Assembly (NCBI RefSeq): GCF_029961185.1
Contig: NZ_JASBQQ010000002.1
Coordinates: 496,001 to 560,000, forward strand
Source of the DNA: Albidovulum aestuarii
GTDB taxonomy: Bacteria > Pseudomonadota > Alphaproteobacteria > Rhodobacterales > Rhodobacteraceae
Reading direction: 5' to 3'
Length of the DNA: 64,000 nucleotides
A program made the position numbers and the translations under genes. The notes under the pieces were generated by a model that saw nothing but the letters and a program-made list of their open reading frames with translations, made no database searches and was not told the DNA's origin. Below, piece by piece: positions 1 to 8,217 of this stretch; within the stretch, counting starts at the first letter, position 1, and every line of letters begins with the position of its first letter.

Positions 1-1
1 G

Positions 2-874
2 CAATCCAATGTGTGCCTGCATCGCATGTCCACCCTCTTGTCCGGCCGTGGCAATACCCGCTCCATCGTCTGCCCCTATCACGCATGGACCTACAATCTC
101 GACGGTCGCCTGCGCGGGGCCCCGGCCATGACGCGGAACGAGGGCTTCTGCCGCGACGCCTACCGGCTGCCGCAGGTCCGCTGCGAGGAATGGCTGGGCT
201 GGGTCTTCGTCTCGCTGAACCCCGCGGCCGTGCCCGTGGCCGAGCAGCTGGCGGATGTGGAAAAGCTGGTCGCGGGTTATGACATGACCCATTACACCGA
301 GGCCTTCTTCGAAGAACATATCTGGGACACGAACTGGAAGGTTCTGGCCGAGAATTTCATGGAAAGCTATCACCTGCCGGTCTGCCATGCGGGCACGATC
401 GGCGGGCTCTCGAAGCTCGATGAGATGGTCTGCCCGCCGGGCCTGCCCGCCTTCAACTACCACACGATCCTGAAGGACCCGTCCCTGCGCATCGCCATGG
501 CGCATCCGTCGAATACCCGCCTGAAGGGGGACGAGCGGCGCACGACCTATCTGCTGGCGATCTACCCATCGCTGCTGATCACGCTGACGCCGGGCTATTT
601 CTGGTATCTCTCGCTGCATCCAAAAGGGCCGGGGCAGGTTCATATCCGCTTCGGCGGCGGCATGTCGGACGACTATAAGGACGACCCCGACGCGCAGCAG
701 AATTTCAGAGATCTGAAGGCCCTGCTGGACGATGTGAATGTCGAGGATCGCGGCTGTACCGAGAAGGTGTTTCGCGGGCTTTCCTCCCACCTCGCCCGGC
801 CCGGCCACCTGTCGCATCTGGAACGGCCAAACTACGACTTCGCCACCTATCTCGTCTCGAAAGTCGCGCCATGA
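2..874 (+). CDS. Rieske non-heme iron oxygenase alpha subunit (5' partial)
   Basis: This is the C-terminal part of a ring-hydroxylating/N-demethylating Rieske oxygenase; the reading frame is already open at base 2 and the start lies outside the window. The Rieske [2Fe-2S] ligands are complete: CLH at visible codons 5-7 and CPYH at codons 24-27. The mononuclear iron facial triad begins with ESYHLPVCH, with His at visible codons 124 and 129 (positions 371 and 386), preceded by NWK..EN, typical of the family. It overlaps the next gene by ATGA (871-874), so the two are translationally coupled. The neighbour is a second full alpha subunit, not a beta subunit or a reductase; the electron-transfer partner must be encoded elsewhere, perhaps just upstream. 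Family assignment is secure. The substrate is not readable from sequence; quaternary-amine or aromatic substrates are both possible. Confidence 0.9.
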   Translation, partial: QSNVCLHRMSTLLSGRGNTRSIVCPYHAWTYNLDGRLRGAPAMTRNEGFCRDAYRLPQVRCEEWLGWVFVSLNPAAVPVAEQLADVEKLVAGYDMTHYTEAFFEEHIWDTNWKVLAENFMESYHLPVCHAGTIGGLSKLDEMVCPPGLPAFNYHTILKDPSLRIAMAHPSNTRLKGDERRTTYLLAIYPSLLITLTPGYFWYLSLHPKGPGQVHIRFGGGMSDDYKDDPDAQQNFRDLKALLDDVNVEDRGCTEKVFRGLSSHLARPGHLSHLERPNYDFATYLVSKVAP

Positions 875-2022
875 CCGCACATTCCCTTCCCGACCGGCAC
901 GGGCGGTTGCCGGGGTTGCTCGACGGGCTGCGGCTGACGGCGGCCCTGCCTGCCGACCGGCCGATGGGCCTGCACGGGGCCTATTACACCTCGCCAGACC
1001 TCTTCGAACTGGAGAAGGCGACGGTTCTGCGGGACGGCTGGCATTGCCTCGGCCGCGCCGATGAAATCCCCGAACCGGGCGATTACTTCGCGGCCCGGCT
1101 TCTGGGCGAGCCGCTGATCGTGATGCGCGGCGATGACGCGGTGATCCGGGTCTTCGCCAATGTCTGCCGCCACCGGGGCATGCTTCTGGCCGAGGGGCGG
1201 GGGAACGTCAAACGGCTGATCTGTTCGTATCACGCCTGGAGCTATGGCCGCGACGGCGGCCTCCTGCGCGCGGCCCATATGGACAATGCCGGTTTCGACC
1301 GGGCCAATTGCCGGCTGGCGGAGTTTGCCTGCGAGATCTGGCAGGGCTTCCTCTATGTCAGCCTTGCCGACACACCCCGCCCACTCGCGGAACAGCTTCA
1401 GCCGCTGGCCGAGACGCTGGCGCCCTATGAGACGGGCAGCTTCCGCATCGTGCATTCAGCCGAAGAGGACTGGCAGTGCAACTGGAAATGCCTCGTCGAG
1501 AATTTCATGGAAGGCTATCACCTGTCGGTCGTCCATCCGCAGACCCTGCGGGGTTATACCCCGACCGAATTGTGCACCAAGGGGCCGTCCGCCCCGGCCT
1601 TCACCAGCTACAATGCGAATTACCCTGACGGAATCCCCAGCCGGGGCAAGGGCGCGCCGGGGCTTGATGACCGCCAGCGCCAACGCTCGTTCCTGTTCAA
1701 CGTCTTCCCGACGCAGGTCGCCAGTCAGGCCGCGAGCCTTCTCGCGTCGCTCAGCCTGCAACCCGTCAGCGTGGATTGCGTTCATGTTAAGTGGACTCTC
1801 TCGGTCTATGGTGACGATCTGGATGCGGACACAATCGCGCAGCGCATCGCGCTCTGGACCGAGGTCAACCGCGAGGACCGGGAGAAGCTCGAAAAGCTGC
1901 AACAGGCTCTTGGGTCCTCCCGTGCCGATCCCGGGCCCTTGGCGGGCGAGAATTTCGAAGGGACAATCCGCGACTTTCACCTTTATCTTGCGGGGGCACT
2001 GACCCCGGCCAATCCGACCTGA
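871..2022 (+). CDS. Rieske non-heme iron oxygenase alpha subunit, second paralogue
   Basis: A complete 383-residue Rieske oxygenase alpha subunit. The Rieske ligands are C99-R-H101 and C118-S-Y-H121. The catalytic iron site is EGYHLSVVH with H217 and H222, preceded by NWKCLVENFM, which resembles choline monooxygenase and other amine-oxidising Rieske enzymes. It is a diverged paralogue of the partial gene upstream, and both copies keep both metal sites, so neither looks like a dead structural subunit. They could form a mixed oligomer or act on successive intermediates (inference). The start ATG overlaps the stop of the upstream gene. Only 13 bases separate it from the RidA-family gene, indicating one transcript. 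Confidence 0.9.
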   Translation: MTAHSLPDRHGRLPGLLDGLRLTAALPADRPMGLHGAYYTSPDLFELEKATVLRDGWHCLGRADEIPEPGDYFAARLLGEPLIVMRGDDAVIRVFANVCRHRGMLLAEGRGNVKRLICSYHAWSYGRDGGLLRAAHMDNAGFDRANCRLAEFACEIWQGFLYVSLADTPRPLAEQLQPLAETLAPYETGSFRIVHSAEEDWQCNWKCLVENFMEGYHLSVVHPQTLRGYTPTELCTKGPSAPAFTSYNANYPDGIPSRGKGAPGLDDRQRQRSFLFNVFPTQVASQAASLLASLSLQPVSVDCVHVKWTLSVYGDDLDADTIAQRIALWTEVNREDREKLEKLQQALGSSRADPGPLAGENFEGTIRDFHLYLAGALTPANPT

Positions 2023-2035
2023 CAAGGAGCCCTAA

Positions 2036-2461
2036 ATGGCGCATTACCGCCACCGCAAGTTCAACACCAAGGATACCTATCCCGAACAGAAGCTCGACAA
2101 CGACCTCTGTCAGGCGGTGGTCACCCAAGGCGGGCGCACCATCTACCTGCGTGGCCAGTGCCCGCAGGATCTGGACACCGCGAAGAATATCGAGAGCCAC
2201 GATCCCGTGGAGCAGACCCACAAGGTGATGCAGAACATCAGGCAACTGATCGAGGAATGCGGCGGACGGATGGAGCATCTGGTGAAGGTCGTCGTCTACA
2301 TCACCGATGTCCGCCACCGCGAGGCGGTCTATCGCACGATGGGCGAATATCTTAAGGGCGTACATCCGGTCTCCACCGGGCTCGTCGTCTCGGCGCTCGC
2401 CCGGCCCGACTGGCTGGTCGAGATCGACGGCACTGCCGTGATCCCGGATGAGGCGCCATGA
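2036..2461 (+). CDS. RidA/YjgF/UK114-family protein, non-canonical active site
   Basis: A 141-residue member of the Rid family, whose canonical members hydrolyse reactive enamine/imine intermediates to ketone and ammonia. The family core is visible: IYLRGQCPQD, then NIRQLIEECGGRMEHLVKVVVYITD, then VEIDGTAV at the C-terminus. At the position of the catalytic arginine of classical RidA (Arg105 in E. coli, within a PARS motif) this protein has Ser in HPVSTGL, placing it with the Rid subfamilies that lack the Arg and whose chemistry is unresolved. An AAGGAG ribosome-binding site lies 6 bases before the ATG. The stop overlaps the DUF1028 start by ATGA. RidA-type proteins often serve oxidative amine pathways, which fits the Rieske context (inference). 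Confidence 0.88.
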   Translation: MAHYRHRKFNTKDTYPEQKLDNDLCQAVVTQGGRTIYLRGQCPQDLDTAKNIESHDPVEQTHKVMQNIRQLIEECGGRMEHLVKVVVYITDVRHREAVYRTMGEYLKGVHPVSTGLVVSALARPDWLVEIDGTAVIPDEAP

Positions 2462-3132
2462 CCTTCTCGCTCGTCGCCCGCTGCGAGATGACCGGTATGT
2501 TCGGGGTCGCGATTTCCTCGTCCTCGCCCGCTGTCGCCGCGCGCTGTTCCTATGCCCGCGCAGGCGTGGGGGCCGTCGCCTCGCAGAACGTCACCGACCC
2601 GACGCTCGGGCCTCTGGCGCTCGATCTGATGGAAAGTGGTCTCAGCGCAGCCGAATCTGTGGCCGAGGTGAAACGGCGCGGGGCCTTCATCGAGTACCGG
2701 CAGGTTCTGGCCGTGGACCGGACCGGGATGACGGCAATCCATTCCGGGCCGAATTCGCTGGGCATCTGGACGCAAGCCATGGGGCCGAATGTCGCCTCGG
2801 GCGGCAATCTTCTGGCCAACGACAGCGTGCCGCAGGCCATCGTCGATGGGTTCCTGTCGGCCAAGGGCCATCTCGGTGACCGGCTGATCGCGGCGATGCG
2901 CGCTGGCCTTGCCGCCGGGGGCGAGGCCGGGCCGGTCCATTCGGCGGGCATGAAGCTGGTCGACAAGGTCGCCTGGCCCGTCGCCGACCTGCGCTGCGAC
3001 TGGACCGAGGACTGCCCGATCGAAGCCGTCGCCACCGCATGGGACGTCTACAAGCCCCAGCTTGACGCCTATGTGCAGCGCGCGCTCGATCCCCGTGCGG
3101 CCCCGTCCTACGGCGTGCCGGGCGACGAATGA
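2458..3132 (+). CDS. DUF1028 family protein (Ntn-hydrolase-like)
   Basis: 224 residues matching the DUF1028 family: MTFSLVARC at the start, followed by a GVAISSSSPAVAARC segment and a SQNVTDPTLGPLALDLMESG segment, with GGNLLAN in the middle. The family is predicted to have an N-terminal-nucleophile hydrolase-like fold; no biochemical function is firmly known to me. Family members are frequently found beside amidases, RidA proteins and amino-compound oxidases, as here. It overlaps the RidA gene by 4 bases and is probably the last gene of the oxygenase operon before the LysR gene, which has its own 100-base leader. A role in hydrolysing an amide or lactam formed by the oxygenases is a guess. 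Confidence 0.85.
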   Translation: MTFSLVARCEMTGMFGVAISSSSPAVAARCSYARAGVGAVASQNVTDPTLGPLALDLMESGLSAAESVAEVKRRGAFIEYRQVLAVDRTGMTAIHSGPNSLGIWTQAMGPNVASGGNLLANDSVPQAIVDGFLSAKGHLGDRLIAAMRAGLAAGGEAGPVHSAGMKLVDKVAWPVADLRCDWTEDCPIEAVATAWDVYKPQLDAYVQRALDPRAAPSYGVPGDE

Positions 3133-3234
3133 TCCAGGAAACGGGAACTTTCCCTCTCTTCCCTTGATAATCTTGCCGCAGTCGGCCCAACCTGTCCCGG
3201 CGAACGGAAATCTTACCCGGGCCCCGGAATCACG

Positions 3235-4182
3235 ATGCTGAGATTCACATTGCGGCAGCTGGAATACTTCGTTGCCGTCGGCGAAAGCGGCAGCATCGCG
3301 CTGGCCGCAGCCAAGGTGAACGTGTCGTCACCGTCGATCTCCGCCGCCATCAACCAGCTTGAAAAGGAACTCGGCCTGCCGCTCTTCGTTCGCCAGCATG
3401 CGCAGGGGCTGTCGCTGACGCTTGCGGGCCGGCAGTTGATGACACAGGCCCAGCGGGTGCTTTCCGACGCCGAACAGCTTGTCGATCTCGCGGGCGACAT
3501 CGCGGGCAGCGTGCGCGGGCCACTGGCTCTGGGCTGTCTTCTGACCTTCGCGCAGGTCGTCGTACCGGCTCTTCGGGCCTCGTTCGAACGGCTCTACCCG
3601 GACGTGCGGATCGGGCAGACCGAGCTGAACCAGTCCGAGATCTTCAGCAAGCTCCGGCGGGCCGAGATTGACGTCGCCCTGACCTATGATCTCGATCTAC
3701 CGGCGGATCTGAGGTTTCAGACGATCACATCGCTGCCGCCCTACGCGATCTTCGACGCGGGCCATCCGCTGGCCACGCGCGGCTCGGTCGAGGTGGCCGA
3801 TCTTGTCCCCTACCCCATGGTCCTTCTCGATCTGCCAATCAGCTCAGACTATTTCCTCGCCTTCTTCTCCCGCGCGGGGCTGAAGCCCAATATCGCCGAA
3901 CGCACCCGTGATTTCGCCGTCATGCGCAGCCTCGTGGCGAACGGCTTCGGCTATTCCATTGCCAATGTCCGACCGCTGAACGACCTCGCGCCTGACGGAA
4001 AACCGCTGCGCTTCGTTCCCCTGTCGGGACAGGTGCGGCCGATCAATGTCGGCATCCTGACGACGCCCGATGCGGCGAACGCCAATATCATCCGCGCCTT
4101 CATCGACCATTGCCGCACCGCCCATGCGGCGGGCCAGATCCCCGGGCTGAGCCTGAAACCGGTCGGGGAGAACGCGCCTTGA
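3235..4182 (+). CDS. LysR-family transcriptional regulator
   Basis: 315 residues. The N-terminal winged helix-turn-helix is clear (FTLRQLEYFVAVGESGSIA, then AAKVNVSSPSISAAINQLE, then LFVRQH), followed by a periplasmic-binding-like effector domain. It is encoded on the same strand as the Rieske/RidA/DUF1028 genes and is translationally coupled (TTGA overlap) to the deacylase that follows, so it is likely the local regulator of this catabolic set. LysR regulators usually respond to a pathway substrate or intermediate. Target sites are not obvious by eye. The ATG follows a short leader at 3133-3234 with no strong Shine-Dalgarno sequence. Confidence 0.92.
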   Translation: MLRFTLRQLEYFVAVGESGSIALAAAKVNVSSPSISAAINQLEKELGLPLFVRQHAQGLSLTLAGRQLMTQAQRVLSDAEQLVDLAGDIAGSVRGPLALGCLLTFAQVVVPALRASFERLYPDVRIGQTELNQSEIFSKLRRAEIDVALTYDLDLPADLRFQTITSLPPYAIFDAGHPLATRGSVEVADLVPYPMVLLDLPISSDYFLAFFSRAGLKPNIAERTRDFAVMRSLVANGFGYSIANVRPLNDLAPDGKPLRFVPLSGQVRPINVGILTTPDAANANIIRAFIDHCRTAHAAGQIPGLSLKPVGENAP

Positions 4183-5327
4183 AACTTGTTCTCGAAACGC
4201 TCGACCGGCTTATCGCGTTCGACACGATCAGTGCCCGGTCCAACCTTGCGCTGATCGGGTTTGTCGAGGCCTTCTGCCGCGAAAGGGGTGCCGAAACCCG
4301 CCGGATCAGCGGCACGAGAAGCGACAAATGCGGGTTGATCGCCCGGTTCGGTCCGGACCGGGAGGACGGTATTCTCCTGTCCGGCCACACCGATGTCGTT
4401 CCCGCCGAAGGGCAGAACTGGACGCGTCCCCCTTTCGCGCTGACCCGCGAGGGCGACCGTCTCTTCGGGCGCGGCACGACCGACATGAAGGGCTTTCTGG
4501 CCTGCATGCTCGATGCCGCCGACACCGCCGCCCGCGCGGACCTCACCCGACCTCTCACGCTCCTCTTTTCCTACGATGAGGAAATCGGCTGCGTCGGCAT
4601 TAAGGAAATGCTTCCAGAGCTTAAAACCCTGCTGAGGCCGCAACGGCTCTGTATCGTGGGCGAGCCGACGGGAATGCTGGTCGCCACGGGCCACAAGGGC
4701 AAGGCCGCGCTCAAGGCGCGCTGCACCGGCCAAAGCGGCCATTCTGCCCTCGCCCCGCATTTCGTCAACGCCCTGCATCTGGCCAGTGACTTCGTGACCG
4801 GTCTGCGCGGGGTTCAGGCATGGTTCGAGGCGAACGGCGCGCGGGACGCGGCTTATGATGTGCCCTATACGACCCTTCACGCCGGTCGCATGACCGGCGG
4901 CACCGCGCTGAACATCGTGCCGGACCGGGCCGAGGTTATCTTCGAATACCGCTACCTTCCCGCCGATGGCGACGCGGCCGTGTTGTCGCGCATCGAAAAG
5001 ATGGCAGAAAGCATTGCCGCATCCTATGCCGGGCAATGGGACGGGACCGCCATCGCCATCGAACGCCTGAACGCCTATCCCGGGCTGGAGATCGCGGCGG
5101 ATGCGCAGGCGGTGCGGCTTGCCTGCGACCTTTCTCCGGTGGCGGGCATCACCAAGGTGGCCTTCGGGACGGAGGCGGGCGTCATCGGCGCGCTTGGCAT
5201 CCCGACCGTCGTCTGCGGTCCCGGCTCCATGGCCGGTCAGGGCCACAAGCCGGACGAATATATCGAGCTATCGCAGTTGAGCGCCTGCAAGGCCATGCTG
5301 GACCGGGCCGTCGGCACCCTGACCTGA
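4179..5327 (+). CDS. M20 deacetylase, ArgE/DapE type
   Basis: 382 residues from a TTG start that overlaps the LysR stop (TTGA, 4179-4182) and is preceded by GGGGAG; no ATG gives a better start. M20 zinc-peptidase motifs are present: SGHTDVVPA with H70 and D72, GRGTTDMKGF, the catalytic pair in YDEEIG (E134, E135), GEPTGM, and a C-terminal GPGSMAGQGHKPDEY. This pattern fits acetylornithine deacetylase-like enzymes, which cleave N-acyl groups from amino acids using two metal ions. Being in the oxygenase/LysR gene set rather than with arginine genes, it probably acts on a pathway intermediate (inference) rather than in arginine synthesis. Confidence 0.88.
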   Translation: MKLVLETLDRLIAFDTISARSNLALIGFVEAFCRERGAETRRISGTRSDKCGLIARFGPDREDGILLSGHTDVVPAEGQNWTRPPFALTREGDRLFGRGTTDMKGFLACMLDAADTAARADLTRPLTLLFSYDEEIGCVGIKEMLPELKTLLRPQRLCIVGEPTGMLVATGHKGKAALKARCTGQSGHSALAPHFVNALHLASDFVTGLRGVQAWFEANGARDAAYDVPYTTLHAGRMTGGTALNIVPDRAEVIFEYRYLPADGDAAVLSRIEKMAESIAASYAGQWDGTAIAIERLNAYPGLEIAADAQAVRLACDLSPVAGITKVAFGTEAGVIGALGIPTVVCGPGSMAGQGHKPDEYIELSQLSACKAMLDRAVGTLT

Positions 5328-5341
5328 CTACCGGGTCCCGG

Positions 5342-6283
5342 TCAGCCCCGCGCCATCCACCTGTAGAACCCCGACAAGAGAAGGGGCGTCGTGTACATCG
5401 GAATCTGGTAACAGCCGATGAACATCAGCACCTGATCGGTCACAGAGGGCGGCAGCGCGATCAGGAAAAGCGCGATGTTCCGATTGCCCGCGACAATCGC
5501 CAGCGATGGCAGATCGTGGCCCACCCCGCACCGCCCCAGCGCAAAGGCTGCAAGGACCTGACCGCCGATATTCACCACAAAAGCGAGCGCGAGCCAGCCA
5601 AGAAGCACGTCAGGCGCCGTGCGCAATGCAGGGCCGATGGCCGACATCAATCCGACGACGACCACCGCCATCGCCAGCGCCGACGCCCCGTCGAGCGCGG
5701 CCATTCCCGCAGGGCCGGGATTGACGAGCACAGTCTTGCGCAAGGCGAATGCGGCAAGGGCCGCCACGGCAATAACCATCAGAAGCCGCGCGGCAGGCAA
5801 CAGCACCTCCGCCCCCCGCCCCAGCGCGGGCATCAGGTGAAAGACCGGTATGACGGTCAGCGGCAGCAAGGCCGTGCCCACGATCAGCAGCCGGAAGGCC
5901 GGCGCAGGGTCGGCGCCCGAGAGGATTGCGAGGTTGGGGCTTCCAGCAATCGAGGCAGCGCTGAGGACCAAGACCACCGCCAGCGCGGCAGGCGTCGTCG
6001 CGATACCCGCCGCATGGGCGATGCCAACCGCCAATAGCGGCAGGACAAGCTGGTAGATCAGCACCGTGAGAACTGCCGGCAGCGTTCTTTGCAGCGACCC
6101 GGCAAGCCGCCCCGGCCCGACCCGCAATGCGGCGAGAAACAAGAGAAGCGCCACCAGATCCCGCAGCCAAGGCTTCATCGCCTGCGCCAGCCCCGGCAGC
6201 AAGGCCCCGGCCAGCAGGCCGAGGATCAGGAACAGTCGCCCATGCTTTGCGGCAAGACCCAGCCCCGCGACGACCGCGTTCAC
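5342..6283 (-). CDS. BASS-family carrier (bile acid:Na+ symporter / arsenite-type fold)
   Basis: A polytopic membrane protein of about 313 residues with 9-10 hydrophobic segments, including GRLFLILGLLAGALLPGL near the N-terminus and a middle SIAGSPNLAILSGADPAP motif. The conserved NRNIALFLI segment near the C-terminus is typical of the bile-acid:sodium symporter superfamily. I chose a GTG start at 6283 preceded by GGCAGGG, 10 bases after the DctM stop, giving a four-gene minus-strand operon with the TRAP transporter. The longer frame starting inside dctM is less likely. Members move organic acids or oxyanions with sodium; having it beside a TRAP system suggests uptake or export of a related organic acid. 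Confidence 0.8.
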   Translation of the reverse strand: MNAVVAGLGLAAKHGRLFLILGLLAGALLPGLAQAMKPWLRDLVALLLFLAALRVGPGRLAGSLQRTLPAVLTVLIYQLVLPLLAVGIAHAAGIATTPAALAVVLVLSAASIAGSPNLAILSGADPAPAFRLLIVGTALLPLTVIPVFHLMPALGRGAEVLLPAARLLMVIAVAALAAFALRKTVLVNPGPAGMAALDGASALAMAVVVVGLMSAIGPALRTAPDVLLGWLALAFVVNIGGQVLAAFALGRCGVGHDLPSLAIVAGNRNIALFLIALPPSVTDQVLMFIGCYQIPMYTTPLLLSGFYRWMARG

Positions 6284-6293
6284 CCCTGCCGCC

Positions 6294-7610
6294 TCATCCG
6301 CCGGGTCGCTGGATGATGTTCTCAGGCAGCCACGTCGCAAGCCCGGGGAAGGTGATCAGGACAAAGACCATCACCACCATGATCAGGAACATCGGGATCG
6401 CCGCCTTAGCGATGAAGTTCATCTCATGCCCCGTCATGCCCTGCAGCACGAAGAGATTGAAGCCGATCGGCGGCGTGATCTGCGCCATCTCGACCACCAC
6501 GACGATGAAGATGCCGAACCAGATGATGTCGATGCCCGCCTGACGGATCATCGGTTCCACCACCGCCATTGTCAGCACGACCGACGAAATACCGTCGAGG
6601 AAACAACCAAGCACGATGTAGAAGACGAGAAGCGCCATCAGAAGTTCCAGTCTGGTCAGCCCCAGCGACCCGATCCATGTGGCCAGTGCGCGCGGCAGGC
6701 CGGTGAACCCCATCGACAAGGAGAGGAACGCCGCGCCCGCAAGGATCAGCGCGATCATCGCCGAGGTGCGCGTGGCTCCCATCAGGCTATCCTTCAGGCT
6801 CTGCCAGTTGAGCGACCCCTGTGCTGCCGCCAGCGCCATCGCGCCCAGCACCCCGAAGGTCGCGGCCTCGGTCGCGGTGGCGAAGCCGAGATACATCGAC
6901 CCGATGACAAGGGTGATCAGCAGAAGAACCGGGATCAGGAAGCGGGAATTCTTTAATTTTTCGGCCAGCGTCGTTTCCGGTTCGGGTGTCGGTTCAAACC
7001 GGGAGGACAGGCGCGAATAGATCGCGATATAGCCCATGAACATCGCGGCCAGCACTAGGCCCGGCAGGATACCCGCCATGAACAGCTTTGAGATGCTTTC
7101 GTTGATCGTCACCCCATAGACGATCAGTGTCAGCGACGGCGGGATCATCAGCCCCAGCGTCGCTGCCCCGGCAAGCGTGCCGATCACCATCGGCTCAGGA
7201 TAGTTGCGCTTCATCAGTTCGGGGATCGACATCTTACCGACCGTGGTCAGCGTCGCCGCCGATGAGCCGGAGACGGCGGCGAAGACGGTGCAGCCCACCA
7301 CGTTGGTGTGCAAAAGCCCCCCGGGCAGCCGTGCCATCCACGGTGAAAGACCGCGGAACATGTCCTCGGACAGCCGGGTTCGGTAAAGGATCTCACCCAT
7401 CCAGATGAAAAGGGGCAAGGCGGTCAGCGACCATGAGGAGGAGGACCGCCAGATCGTCGTCATCATCGCGTCGCCGACGGGCCGGGTGGTGAACAGCTCC
7501 ATTCCCACGAAGGCGACGCCCAAGAGCGCCAGGCCAATCCAGACGCCCGACCCAAGAAGCATAAAGAGCGTGAAAAGAAAGATCGCCAGAGGCCAGAATT
7601 CCTGTGCCAT
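6294..7610 (-). CDS. dctM: TRAP transporter large permease DctM
   Basis: 438 residues with the 12-helix architecture of the TRAP large membrane subunit. Family landmarks visible are GSGVWIGLALLGVAF near the start, PLFIWMGEILYRTRLSEDMF, the VSGSSAATLTTVG segment, and GLMIPPSLTLIVYG, which is the characteristic IPPS motif. The C-terminal part contains ITPPIGFNLFVLQGMTG. With the SBP and small permease encoded upstream on the same strand it forms a complete sodium-coupled tripartite uptake system. Ten bases separate it from dctQ. Confidence 0.94.
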   Translation of the reverse strand: MAQEFWPLAIFLFTLFMLLGSGVWIGLALLGVAFVGMELFTTRPVGDAMMTTIWRSSSSWSLTALPLFIWMGEILYRTRLSEDMFRGLSPWMARLPGGLLHTNVVGCTVFAAVSGSSAATLTTVGKMSIPELMKRNYPEPMVIGTLAGAATLGLMIPPSLTLIVYGVTINESISKLFMAGILPGLVLAAMFMGYIAIYSRLSSRFEPTPEPETTLAEKLKNSRFLIPVLLLITLVIGSMYLGFATATEAATFGVLGAMALAAAQGSLNWQSLKDSLMGATRTSAMIALILAGAAFLSLSMGFTGLPRALATWIGSLGLTRLELLMALLVFYIVLGCFLDGISSVVLTMAVVEPMIRQAGIDIIWFGIFIVVVVEMAQITPPIGFNLFVLQGMTGHEMNFIAKAAIPMFLIMVVMVFVLITFPGLATWLPENIIQRPGG

Positions 7611-7619
7611 TCCCGCCCC

Positions 7620-8159
7620 CTATTCCGCGTGGCTCTGAACCGCGACATTGTCACGGATATTGTCGCGCCCGGTCAGGATTAGCGTGATCAGGTTGTCGAC
7701 GAAGGCCACAGCCAGCAGGCCCGCCCCGAATGCGACCGGGATCTGCACGATCCACAAGGGCGTCGCGTCCTGCCCCTGGCTGACATCGTTCAGCTTCCAC
7801 GACCAGTAGACCAGCCGGATCGCGTACCACGACAGGAAGAGGGTGGCCGCCGTGCCGACCAGCAGGCACCAGAGCTCGCCCCAGTACCGGCGTTCCCCGA
7901 GCGCGTTGAGGAACAGGCCCACGCGGATATGGGCACCGGAATTGAGCGCTCCGGCGAAGGCGAGGAACGAGGCCGCCGCCATCAGGTAGCCCGCATAATC
8001 CGTGGCCCCCGGGAAGGTGAAGGATGACCAGCGCGCGATCATCTGCACCACGATCACGCCCAGCATTGCGACAAGGCAAAGTGCGGCCATCGCAGCCGAA
8101 GCGTCATAAAGCCGGTCGAGCGCCCGGCGCAACACGCCGGTACGGGGTGATTGATCCAC
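7620..8159 (-). CDS. dctQ: TRAP transporter small permease DctQ
   Basis: A four-helix membrane protein of 179 residues, the small permease of the TRAP system. The helices include MAALCLVAMLGVIVVQMIAR and a segment near the C-terminus (VAFGAGLLAVAFVDNLI). I use the GTG start at 8159, which has GGAGG about eight bases upstream; the longer open frame would run into dctP. It lies between dctP and dctM in the same operon. Confidence 0.88.
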   Translation of the reverse strand: MDQSPRTGVLRRALDRLYDASAAMAALCLVAMLGVIVVQMIARWSSFTFPGATDYAGYLMAAASFLAFAGALNSGAHIRVGLFLNALGERRYWGELWCLLVGTAATLFLSWYAIRLVYWSWKLNDVSQGQDATPLWIVQIPVAFGAGLLAVAFVDNLITLILTGRDNIRDNVAVQSHAE

Positions 8160-8217
8160 TTGGATATCCTCCGTCGCGGGTGGTGCTGGGCCTTTACCCG
8201 GCACCACCCATGCCCTG

